64,000 bases of DNA from Cellulomonas flavigena DSM 20109 (lineage in GTDB: Bacteria; Actinomycetota; Actinomycetes; Actinomycetales; Cellulomonadaceae). Of the stretch, positions 44,761-52,575 are shown in pieces. Position numbers and translations under genes: made by a program. Location of the stretch: contig NC_014151.1 in the NCBI RefSeq assembly GCF_000092865.1, forward strand, positions 1,550,001 to 1,614,000, written 5' to 3'. The notes under the pieces were generated by a model. It ran no database searches. It saw nothing but the letters and a program-made list of their open reading frames with translations, and was not told the origin of the DNA. The stretch's first letter is position 1. The number at the start of each line of letters is the position of its first letter.

Positions 44761-45897
44761 ATGAGGACGACGACGCGTCGGGGGGCGACCGTCGCGGCCC
44801 TGGCGGCAGCCGGGCTGCTGCTGGCGGGCTGCTCGACCACGGACACGGCGGAGGCGGACGGCGGCGAGGGTGACCTCACGCCGGTCACGCTGCAGCTGCA
44901 GTGGCTGACGCAGGCGCAGTTCGCGGGGTACTACGCGGCCGTCGCGGAGGGCTACTACGCCGACGAGGGCCTCGACGTCGAGATCGTGCCCTCGGGGGGC
45001 GACATCGTGCCGCAGGACGCGCTGGCCGCGGGCGAGGTCGACTACGCGATCGCGTGGGTGCCCAAGGTGCTCGGCTCGATCGAGCAGGGCGCCCAGGTCA
45101 CGAACGTCGCCCAGGTGTTCGAGCGGTCCGCGACGCTGCAGGTCGCGTTCGCCGACTCCGGGATCGCGTCCGTCGCCGACCTCGAGGGGAGGACGATCGG
45201 CTCGTGGGGGTACGGCAACGAGTGGGAGCTGTTCGCCGGGCTCAACCAGGCCGGCGTCGAGGACTTCGAGCTCGTCACGCAGGCGTTCGACATGCTGGGG
45301 CTGCTCGGTGGCGACATCGACGCCGCGCAGGCCATGACGTACAACGAGTACGCCCAGCTCCTCGAGACCGTCGACCCCGACACCGGCGAGCTCTACACGC
45401 CCGAGGACTTCACGGTCATCGACTGGAACGACGAGGGCGTCGCGATGCTGCAGGACGCGATCTGGGCCGACGCCGCGCGACTCGCCGACGACGAGGAGTA
45501 CCAGGAGACCACGGTCAGGTTCCTCAAGGCGTCGCTCAAGGGCTGGGCGTTCGCGCGCGACAACCCGCAGGACGCCGCCGAGATCGTCACGGCCGCGGGC
45601 TCCACGCTCGGCACGTCCCACCAGCTGTGGATGACCAACGAGGTGAACAAGCTCATCTGGCCGTCCACCGCGGGCATCGGGATCGTCGACGAGGCCGCGT
45701 GGGAGCGCACGGTGAAGCTTGCGATGGAGACCCACAACGAGACCGGCGCGACGATCATCACCTCCGAGCCGCCGGAGACCGCCTACACCAACGCGTACGT
45801 CGAGAAGGCGCTCGCGGAGCTGGAGGAGGAAGGTGTGGACGTGACGGGGGCGGACTTCGCGCCGGTCGACGTCGAGCTGCAGGAGGGCGGCAACTGA
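44761..45897 (+). CDS. ABC substrate-binding lipoprotein, NMT1/ThiY-like (pyrimidine-type)
   Basis: A 378-residue lipoprotein with lipobox LAGC (Cys24) and an acidic linker. The binding domain begins TLQLQWLTQAQFAGYYAAVA and contains EGYYADEGLDVEIVPSGGD, the pattern of ThiY/NMT1-type proteins that bind pyrimidine-like rings. With the cluster, uptake of a pyrimidine base or breakdown intermediate is likely. GGGGAG precedes ATG 44761. A very stable hairpin follows the stop. Confidence 0.88.
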   Translation: MRTTTRRGATVAALAAAGLLLAGCSTTDTAEADGGEGDLTPVTLQLQWLTQAQFAGYYAAVAEGYYADEGLDVEIVPSGGDIVPQDALAAGEVDYAIAWVPKVLGSIEQGAQVTNVAQVFERSATLQVAFADSGIASVADLEGRTIGSWGYGNEWELFAGLNQAGVEDFELVTQAFDMLGLLGGDIDAAQAMTYNEYAQLLETVDPDTGELYTPEDFTVIDWNDEGVAMLQDAIWADAARLADDEEYQETTVRFLKASLKGWAFARDNPQDAAEIVTAAGSTLGTSHQLWMTNEVNKLIWPSTAGIGIVDEAAWERTVKLAMETHNETGATIITSEPPETAYTNAYVEKALAELEEEGVDVTGADFAPVDVELQEGGN

Positions 45898-45904
45898 CCG
45901 CCCC

Positions 45905-45935
45905 GTCCCGGGGCGGGCACTCCCCGCCCCGGGAC
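45905..45935 (+). terminator. Very strong hairpin after the binding-protein gene
   Basis: A perfect 13-base stem (GTCCCGGGGCGGG / CCCGCCCCGGGAC) with a five-base loop starts eight bases after the stop. It lacks a T run. It may end or attenuate transcription before the aminotransferase gene, or protect the upstream mRNA end. Confidence 0.6.
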
Positions 45936-45982
45936 CACCGCCAGGGTGCACCGCGCACCGCGAACCCAGGGAGGCACGGACC

Positions 45983-47317
45983 ATGGCAGCACCCGTGGAG
46001 GTCGACGGCCTCACGCTCGACGCCGAGACCGTCGCGCTGGACCGCGCGCACGTCTTCCACTCGTGGTCCGCGCAGGCGCGCGTCGCGCCCCTCGTGGTCG
46101 CCGGCGGCAGCGGGTCGACGGTGTGGGACCACGCGGGCCACACCTACCTCGACTTCTCCAGCCAGCTCGTCAACACCAACATCGGGCACCAGCACCCGCG
46201 GGTCGTCGAGGCGATCCGCGAGCAGGCCGGGCTGCTCGCGACGATCGCTCCCGCCACCGCGAACCTCACGCGCGGCCGCGCGGCCGCCGCGATCCTGGGG
46301 CACGCGCCGGACCGGCTCACCAAGGTCTTCTTCACCAACGCGGGCGCCGACGCCGTCGAGAACGCGATCCGCCTGGCGCGCCTGCACACCGGCCGCGACA
46401 AGGTGGTCTCGCACTACCGCTCCTACCACGGCAACACCGGGGCGGCCGTCGTCGCGACGGGGGACTGGCGGCGCGTCCCCAACGAGTACGCGCGCGGGCA
46501 CGTGCACGTCTTCGGGCCGTACCTGTACCGCTCGGAGTTCTGGGCGACGGCGCTCGAGGAGGAGTGCGAGCGCGCGCTGCGGCATCTCGAACGCATCGTG
46601 CAGTGCGAGGGGCCCGACTCGGTCGCCGCGATCCTGCTGGAGACCGTGCCGGGCACCGCGGGCGTGCTCGTCCCGCCGCCGGGGTACCTCGCGGGCGTGC
46701 GGGAGATCGCGGACCGGTACGGGATCGTGCTGATCCTCGACGAGGTCATGGCGGGCTTCGGGCGCACGGGCGAGTGGTTCGCGTTCGACGCCCACGACGT
46801 CGTACCCGACCTGGTGACCTTCGCCAAGGGCGTCAACTCCGGGTACGTCCCGGCCGGCGGCGTGCTGATCTCCTCGCAGATCGCCGCGACGTTTGACGAG
46901 CGCGTCTTCCCCGGCGGTCTGACGTACTCCGGGCACCCGCTCGCGATGGCGGCGATCGTCGCCGCGATCGGTGCCATGGAGGACGAGGGGATCGTCGAGA
47001 ACGCCGCCGCCGTGGGGCGCGACGTGCTCGGGCCAGGGCTCGCGGAGCTCGCCGAGCGGCAGTCGCTGGTCGGCGAGGTGCGTGGCACCGGCGTCTTCTG
47101 GGCCGTCGAGCTCGTCGCGGACCGTGCGACGCGCGAGCCGGTCGCGCCTGCCGTCATGGGCGCGGTCAGGGCTGCGTGCCTCGCCCGCGGCCTGCTGCCG
47201 TTCGTCGCGGACAACCGCGTGCACGTCGTGCCGCCGTGCGTGGTCACGCCCGACGAGGCGCGCGAGGGACTCGCCCTGCTCGACGAGGCACTCACCGAGG
47301 TGACCACGGACCTCTGA
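45983..47317 (+). CDS. Class III aminotransferase, probable beta-alanine:pyruvate transaminase
   Basis: A 444-residue PLP enzyme: VVSHYRSYHGNTGAAV, the Asp of LILDEVMAGFGRTGEWFAFD and Schiff-base Lys282 in TFAKGVNSGYVPAGG. Its place at the end of the pyrimidine cluster suits transamination of beta-alanine (or beta-aminoisobutyrate from thymine) to malonate semialdehyde. Other omega-amino acids are possible. GGGAGG precedes ATG 45983. It follows the strong hairpin, so its level may differ from that of the importer genes. Confidence 0.87.
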   Translation: MAAPVEVDGLTLDAETVALDRAHVFHSWSAQARVAPLVVAGGSGSTVWDHAGHTYLDFSSQLVNTNIGHQHPRVVEAIREQAGLLATIAPATANLTRGRAAAAILGHAPDRLTKVFFTNAGADAVENAIRLARLHTGRDKVVSHYRSYHGNTGAAVVATGDWRRVPNEYARGHVHVFGPYLYRSEFWATALEEECERALRHLERIVQCEGPDSVAAILLETVPGTAGVLVPPPGYLAGVREIADRYGIVLILDEVMAGFGRTGEWFAFDAHDVVPDLVTFAKGVNSGYVPAGGVLISSQIAATFDERVFPGGLTYSGHPLAMAAIVAAIGAMEDEGIVENAAAVGRDVLGPGLAELAERQSLVGEVRGTGVFWAVELVADRATREPVAPAVMGAVRAACLARGLLPFVADNRVHVVPPCVVTPDEAREGLALLDEALTEVTTDL

Positions 47318-47328
47318 CGCCCCACCTC

Positions 47329-47431
47329 CGCCCGCGAGACGTCGATCCAGCCCCGACGCTCGCGCTCTTCCTTCGCCCGCCTCCTCTCCTTCGCCCGCCT
47401 CCTTCGCCCGCGAGACGTCGATCCAGCCCCG
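47329..47431. repeat. 27-bp direct repeat in the aminotransferase-SDR gap
   Basis: Two identical 27-base copies, 47329-47355 and 47405-47431, start CGCCCGCGAGACGTCGATCC and end AGCCCCG. Between them is a pyrimidine-rich tract with the motif CCTTCGCCCGCCTC repeated. The copies are 76 bases apart and contain the GACGTC palindrome. They lie between the aminotransferase stop and the SDR start. Confidence 0.7.
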
Positions 47432-47478
47432 TCCCGCCGTGCGATGCTCGTGCCCGCCGCCGACCCCAGGAGACCCGC

Positions 47479-48240
47479 ATGCCCACGACCGACCGCCCCC
47501 GCCGCGCCCTCGTCACCGGGGCGTCGTCCGGCATCGGCGCCGCCACCGTGCGCCGCCTGCGCGCCGACGGGTGGGACGTCGTCGCCACGGCACGCCGGGC
47601 CGACCGCCTCGCCGCGCTCGCTGCCGACACGGGCGCCGACGCGTTCGCAGCGGACGTCACGCAGGACGCCGACGTCGCGGCGCTGCTGGCGCACGTGCGG
47701 GAGACCGGCGGGCTCGACGCGGTCGTCAACAACGCGGGCGGCGCGCTCGGCCTGGACACGGTCGAGGAGGCCGACCTCGCGGGGTGGCGCGCCATGTACG
47801 AGCTCAACGTGCTCGGCACCCTGCGCGTCACGCAGGGCGTGCTGCCGCTGCTGCGCGAGCGCGGCGAGGGCGACGTGGTCGTCGTGACGTCCACGGCGGG
47901 GCAGGCGCCGTACCCCGGCGGTGCCGGGTACACGGGCGTCAAGCACGCCGAGCGGATGCTCGCCACGACGCTGCGCTGGGAGATCGTCGGCGAGCCGATC
48001 CGGGTCATCGAGATCGCACCCGGCAACGTCGCGACCGAGGAGTTCTCGCTCGTGCGCTTCGCGGGGGACGCCGAACGCGCGGCGAAGGTCTACGCGGGGT
48101 ACCAGCCGCTGGTCGCCGACGACGTGGCCGACACGATCGCGTGGAGCCTGTCGCGCCCGGCGCACGTCAACGTCGACCTGCTCGTCGTGCGGCCCCGGGC
48201 GCAGGCGAACAACACGACCATCGCGCGGACGGGTGTCTGA
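47479..48240 (+). CDS. Short-chain dehydrogenase/reductase
   Basis: A 253-residue classical SDR: cofactor motif TGASSGIG (residues 14-21), VNNAGG, catalytic Ser in VTSTAGQAP and Tyr/Lys in GYTGVKHAERM. ARRADR after strand two suggests NADP(H). It could reduce malonate semialdehyde to 3-hydroxypropionate (YdfG-like) as a continuation of the beta-alanine route, but the 161-base gap with repeats makes co-regulation uncertain. AGGAG precedes ATG 47479. Confidence 0.85.
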   Translation: MPTTDRPRRALVTGASSGIGAATVRRLRADGWDVVATARRADRLAALAADTGADAFAADVTQDADVAALLAHVRETGGLDAVVNNAGGALGLDTVEEADLAGWRAMYELNVLGTLRVTQGVLPLLRERGEGDVVVVTSTAGQAPYPGGAGYTGVKHAERMLATTLRWEIVGEPIRVIEIAPGNVATEEFSLVRFAGDAERAAKVYAGYQPLVADDVADTIAWSLSRPAHVNVDLLVVRPRAQANNTTIARTGV

Positions 48241-48254
48241 GGCAACGGATCGAA

Positions 48255-48281
48255 CAATCCCGACGCGCGACGCAGGGATTG
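48255..48281. promoter_or_regulatory. Inverted-repeat operator upstream of the ABC exporter
   Basis: CAATCCC and GGGATTG, seven-base perfect arms 13 bases apart, lie over the expected minus-35 position of the exporter promoter. The layout suits a dimeric regulator; none is encoded next to it. Confidence 0.5.
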
Positions 48282-48286
48282 CGTCC

Positions 48287-48292
48287 TAGTCT
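48287..48292 (+). promoter_or_regulatory. Leaderless-type minus-10 hexamer (ABC exporter)
   Basis: TAGTCT, an exact TANNNT, six bases before GTG 48299; there is no Shine-Dalgarno. Confidence 0.5.
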
Positions 48293-48298
48293 GGGCGA

Positions 48299-50134
48299 GT
48301 GCCACCAGCCGAGACCTCCACGACGCGTGCGCTGCTCCGCCTCGTGCGGTGGGCCCGGCCGGCGCTCCCACGGGTGGTGCTCGGCGGGTCCGCGACGCTC
48401 GTCGCCAGCCTCATCGCGCTCGCGGTGCCGCAGGTGCTCCGCTCGGTCGTCAACGGTCCGCTGCTGACGGACGGTTCGCGGACGGCTGTCGTGCAGGCGG
48501 CCCTGCTCGTGCTCGTCCTCGGCGTGCTCGAGGCCGTGCTCGTGTGGTGCCGCCGCGCGCTCATCGCGACCCCCGGGACCGGTGTTGAGCGGACCATGCG
48601 CACCGACCTGTTCCGTCACCTGCTCGACCTGCCCGTCGCGTTCCACGACCGGCGGGGCGGCGGTCAGCTGCTGCAGCGCTCGATGGGGGACCTGCACACC
48701 GTCCGCCGGTGGATGGTCTTCGGTCTCGTGCAGCTCGTCGTCGCCGCGACGACCGTGCTCGTGGGCGCGGGCCTCATGCTCGCGACGAGCCCTCCGCTGG
48801 GTCTGGTGTACCTGGTCGGAGCCGTGCCCGTGATCTGGCTCGGCTTCCGGTTCCGGCAGGACTACAAGGTGGTCGCGCGGCGCGCACGGGACCAGGCCGG
48901 TGACCTCGCGACGCGCGTCGAGGAGTCCGTGCACGGCATCCGCGTGCTCAAGGCGTTCGGCCGCGGCGACGACGCGCTCGAGGAGTTCGTCCGGCAGGCC
49001 GACGAGCTGCGCGGCACCGAGCTCGACAAGGCCCGCGCGCAGTCGCGGATGTCGTTCGCCCTCGCCTGGATCCCCGAGACGACCCTGGCCGTGGCGCTCG
49101 GGCTCGGCGTGTGGCTCGCGGCGACCGACCGGGTGAGCGTCGGCGCGCTCGTCGCGTTCTTCGCGACGGCGACCGTGATGACGCGGCCCGTCGAGAGCCT
49201 CGGGCACCTCATGGCGATGACGCTCGACGCGCGCGCCGGCACCGACCGCTTCCTCGACGTCATCGACACCGTGCCCGCGCTGGCCGACCCCGCCGAGCCC
49301 GTCGCGCTGCCGGCCGCGCCGGCCGGCGGCACGCGCGTGGAGCTGCGGGACGTGCGGTTCGCGCACACGCCCGGGTCCGCCGAGGTGCTGCGGGGCGTCG
49401 ACCTCGTCCTCGAGCCGGGCGAGACGATGGCGCTCGTCGGGCTCACCGGCAGCGGCAAGACGACGCTCCTGCAGCTCGTGCCCCGGCTGTACGACGTCAC
49501 GGGCGGCGCGGTGCTGGTCGACGGCGTCGACGTGCGGGACGTGACACGGCACGACCTGCGCGGCGCCGTGGCCGTCGCCTTCGAGGACCCGATCCTGTTC
49601 TCGGCGTCCGTGCGCGACAACGTGCTCATGGGTGTGCCGACCGAGCGGCTGGCGGAGATGACCGAGCAGGAGGTCGACGACGTCGTGCGCATCGCGCTCG
49701 ACGTGGCCAGCGCCGGGTTCGTGCACCGCCTGCCGCAGGGCGTCGACACCGTCGTCGGCGAGGAGGGCATGAGCCTGTCGGGCGGCCAGCGCCAGCGCGT
49801 CGCACTGGCCCGCGCGATCGCCGGCCGCCCCCGGGTGCTCGTGCTCGACGACCCCCTCTCGGCGCTGGACGTCGCGACCGAGGCCGACGTCACCGAGGGG
49901 CTGCGGCGCGTGCTGGCGGGGACCACCACGCTCGTCGTCGCCCACCGCACCTCCACGGTCGCGCTCGCGGACCGTGTGGCCGTGCTCGAGGACGGGCGGA
50001 TCACGGGCGTGGGCCGGCACGCCGACCTGCTCGCGTCGCACCCGCACTACCGCTACGTGCTCACGGCCGAGGGCGACGAGGCGGCCCGGCCGCTCCCCGG
50101 TGACCTCGACGTCGCCGCGGAGGTGGGGCGATGA
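48299..50134 (+). CDS. ABC exporter half-transporter A (degenerate catalytic site)
   Basis: A 611-residue fusion of a six-span type IV exporter membrane domain (about 15-310) and an ATPase domain. Walker A is GLTGSGKTTLLQL near residue 380 and the signature is intact, LSGGQRQRVALARAI, but Walker B ends VLVLDDPLSALD: the catalytic Glu is Asp. Together with the intact partner gene this is the hallmark of heterodimeric exporters (TmrAB/BmrCD type) with one degenerate site. Probable substrates are drugs or lipids. The start is fixed by a leaderless promoter. Confidence 0.88.
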   Translation: MPPAETSTTRALLRLVRWARPALPRVVLGGSATLVASLIALAVPQVLRSVVNGPLLTDGSRTAVVQAALLVLVLGVLEAVLVWCRRALIATPGTGVERTMRTDLFRHLLDLPVAFHDRRGGGQLLQRSMGDLHTVRRWMVFGLVQLVVAATTVLVGAGLMLATSPPLGLVYLVGAVPVIWLGFRFRQDYKVVARRARDQAGDLATRVEESVHGIRVLKAFGRGDDALEEFVRQADELRGTELDKARAQSRMSFALAWIPETTLAVALGLGVWLAATDRVSVGALVAFFATATVMTRPVESLGHLMAMTLDARAGTDRFLDVIDTVPALADPAEPVALPAAPAGGTRVELRDVRFAHTPGSAEVLRGVDLVLEPGETMALVGLTGSGKTTLLQLVPRLYDVTGGAVLVDGVDVRDVTRHDLRGAVAVAFEDPILFSASVRDNVLMGVPTERLAEMTEQEVDDVVRIALDVASAGFVHRLPQGVDTVVGEEGMSLSGGQRQRVALARAIAGRPRVLVLDDPLSALDVATEADVTEGLRRVLAGTTTLVVAHRTSTVALADRVAVLEDGRITGVGRHADLLASHPHYRYVLTAEGDEAARPLPGDLDVAAEVGR

Positions 50135-51951
50135 CCGCCACGACGGCACCCGGACGCGCCGTCGGGTCGGCGGACGAGCACGACGACGCGGGGCCGCGCG
50201 AGGTCCGGCGCCGCTCGCTCGGGCTGCTCGCGTCACTGCTGCGGCCCGTCGCCCGGCGCGCGGGGCTCACTGCGCTCGTCGTGGTCGTCGCACAGCTGGC
50301 GCTCGTCGCCGGCCCGGCGCTCGTCGCCGTGGGCATCGACCGCGGCATCCCCGCGCTGCGCGCCGGCGACGCGACGCCGCTGCTGCTGGTGGCGGGCGGG
50401 TACGGACTGACGGCGCTGGTCGCGGGCGTCTTCACCGCCGCGACCGTGCGCCTCGCCGCCACGGTGAGCCAGGCCGTGCTGCTCGACCTGCGCGGGCGCG
50501 TCTTCCGCCACACGCAGCGCCTGAGCCTGGAGTTCCACGAGCGCTACACGTCGGGCCGGATCATCTCGCGGCAGACCTCGGACCTCGAGGCGCTGCGCGA
50601 GCTGCTCGACGGCGGTGTGACCACGCTTGCCGCGAGCGGCCTGGCCATGACGTTCACGGCCGTCGGTCTCGCGGTCCTCGACTGGCGCTCCGGCCTGGTG
50701 CTGCTCGTCGCCGTGGTGCCGGGCGTCGTGCTGACCCGCTGGTTCCAGGTGCGCTCGCAGGCGCAGTACCGCCGCTCGCGCACGGCCGTCGCGCGGGTCA
50801 TCGTGCGGTTCGTCGAGACGATGACGGGCATCCGTGCGGTGCAGGCGTTCCGGCGCGAGCAGCAGGTGGCGGCCGTCTACGACGTCGAGGCGGAGGAGTA
50901 CCGCGCGGCCAACGCCGAGGCGATCCGCGTCAACGGCGTCTTCGACACCGGCCTGGTGCTCATCGGCAACGTCACCGTCCCGGTCGTGCTGCTGATCGGT
51001 GGGCTGCGGGTGCTCGACGGCGCGCTCGAGGTCGGCGTCCTCGTCGCCGCCGTGCTGTACGCGCGCCGGTTCTTCGCGCCGCTCGCGCAGATCGGCATGT
51101 TCTACAACTCGTTCCAGTCCGCGACCGCTGCGCTGGAGAAGCTCTCGGGGCTGCTCGCGCAGGAGCCCACCGTGGCCGACCCCGTGCACCCCGTGCGGCT
51201 GCGCGAGCCGCGGGGTGACGTGCGCTTCGACGGCGTCGAGTTCGGGTACGGCGACGGGCCGACCGTCCTGCCGCGCCTCGACCTGCACGTCCCCGCGGGG
51301 CAGACCGTCGCACTCGTCGGGGAGACGGGCGCCGGCAAGTCGACCGTCGCCAAGCTGCTCGCACGGTTCTACGACCCGCGTGCCGGGGCCGTGCTGCTCG
51401 ACGGCGTGGACCTGCGCGACGTCGACCCGCGCGACCTGCGGACCGCGATGGTCATGGTCACGCAGGAGGCGTACCTGTTCTCCGGGTCGGTGGGCGCCAA
51501 CATCGCGCTCGGTCGTCCCGGTGCGAGCCAGGAGCAGATCGAGCAGGCGGCTCGCGCGGTCGGCGTCCACGAGCTCCTGGCGTCGTTGCCCGACGGGTAC
51601 GACACCGACGTCGACACGCGCGGCGTCCGGCTGTCCGCGGGGCAGCGTCAGCTCGTGTCGTTCGCGCGCGCGTTCCTCGCCGACCCGGCCGTGCTCGTGC
51701 TCGACGAGGCCACGAGCTCGCTCGACATCCCCGGCGAGCAGCTCGTCCAGGAGGGTCTGCGCACGCTGCTGACCGGCCGCACGGCGGTGGTCATCGCGCA
51801 CCGCCTGTCCACCGTCATGCACGCCGACCGCGTGCTCGTCGTCGACGGCGGGCGCGTCGTCGAGGACGACAGCCCCGCGGCGCTCGTCGCGGCGGGCGGG
51901 CGGTTCGCCACGCTGCACGCGCAGTGGCAGGAGTCGCTCCGCACGACGTGA
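50131..51951 (+). CDS. ABC exporter half-transporter B
   Basis: A 606-residue exporter half with a six-span membrane domain (about 40-330) and ATPase with Walker A GETGAGKSTVAKLL near residue 397, Walker B VLVLDEATSSLD with the catalytic Glu, and a signature changed to LSAGQRQLVSFARAF (Ala for the first Gly). So each subunit carries one altered motif, as in asymmetric exporters. ATG 50131 overlaps the stop of half A, consistent with equal synthesis of both. Confidence 0.9.
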   Translation: MTATTAPGRAVGSADEHDDAGPREVRRRSLGLLASLLRPVARRAGLTALVVVVAQLALVAGPALVAVGIDRGIPALRAGDATPLLLVAGGYGLTALVAGVFTAATVRLAATVSQAVLLDLRGRVFRHTQRLSLEFHERYTSGRIISRQTSDLEALRELLDGGVTTLAASGLAMTFTAVGLAVLDWRSGLVLLVAVVPGVVLTRWFQVRSQAQYRRSRTAVARVIVRFVETMTGIRAVQAFRREQQVAAVYDVEAEEYRAANAEAIRVNGVFDTGLVLIGNVTVPVVLLIGGLRVLDGALEVGVLVAAVLYARRFFAPLAQIGMFYNSFQSATAALEKLSGLLAQEPTVADPVHPVRLREPRGDVRFDGVEFGYGDGPTVLPRLDLHVPAGQTVALVGETGAGKSTVAKLLARFYDPRAGAVLLDGVDLRDVDPRDLRTAMVMVTQEAYLFSGSVGANIALGRPGASQEQIEQAARAVGVHELLASLPDGYDTDVDTRGVRLSAGQRQLVSFARAFLADPAVLVLDEATSSLDIPGEQLVQEGLRTLLTGRTAVVIAHRLSTVMHADRVLVVDGGRVVEDDSPAALVAAGGRFATLHAQWQESLRTT

Positions 51952-51969
51952 GCGCTACCGTGACCCCTC

Positions 51970-52575
51970 ATGGACTGGGTCGAGGTCGTCGGGTTCGTCA
52001 CGGGTGCGACGTGCGTGTGGCTCGCGACGCGCCAGCACGTCGCGAACTTCCCCGTCGGGATGGCGAACAACCTGGTCTTCGTGGTGCTGTTCTGGCAGAC
52101 GGGGATCCTCGCGAACGCCGGTCTGCAGGTCGTCTACCTCCTGCTCGGCGGGCTCGGCTGGTGGTGGTGGGTGCGCGGCGGTCCGGATGCCGGTCGGCTG
52201 CCGGTGCGCCGCACGCCGCGGCTCGTGTGGCCACTCGCCCTCGTGTGCGCCGCCGCGCTGACCGTCACGATCGCCCTCGTGCTGACGCGCACGGCGGAGT
52301 CGGCCCAGCCGTGGGCGGACGCCGTGACCACGTCCCTCAGCCTCGTCGCGCAGGTGATGATGGGCCGCAAGTGGCTCGGCTCGTGGGCCGTGTGGATCGT
52401 CACCGACGTGCTGCTCGTCGCGCTGTACGTGACGCTCGGCCTGTACCTCACCGCGGCGCTCTACGTGCTGTTCCTCGGGCTGTGCGTGCACGGGTGGCGG
52501 CAGTGGAGCCGCGACCTGCGGGCGACGACGGACGTCGCGCGCCGCGCGGACGTGGACGCGGCGGCACCCGCGTGA
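51970..52575 (+). CDS. pnuC: PnuC-family nicotinamide riboside transporter
   Basis: A 201-residue membrane protein with about seven spans and a tryptophan-rich centre (GGLGWWWWVRGG), the family trait; VANFPVGMANNLVFVVLFW also fits PnuC. It probably imports nicotinamide riboside by facilitated diffusion. A TACCGT hexamer at 51956-51961 lies eight bases before ATG 51970, without a Shine-Dalgarno. Its stop overlaps nadR (GTGA), giving an NAD salvage unit. Confidence 0.88.
   Translation: MDWVEVVGFVTGATCVWLATRQHVANFPVGMANNLVFVVLFWQTGILANAGLQVVYLLLGGLGWWWWVRGGPDAGRLPVRRTPRLVWPLALVCAAALTVTIALVLTRTAESAQPWADAVTTSLSLVAQVMMGRKWLGSWAVWIVTDVLLVALYVTLGLYLTAALYVLFLGLCVHGWRQWSRDLRATTDVARRADVDAAAPA

Noticed and set aside
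47335..48165. Minus-strand frame through the 27-bp repeats giving repeated GWIDVSRA peptides
   Set aside because: The frame runs antisense to the SDR and aminotransferase genes and the peptides come only from the DNA repeat; no start signal.
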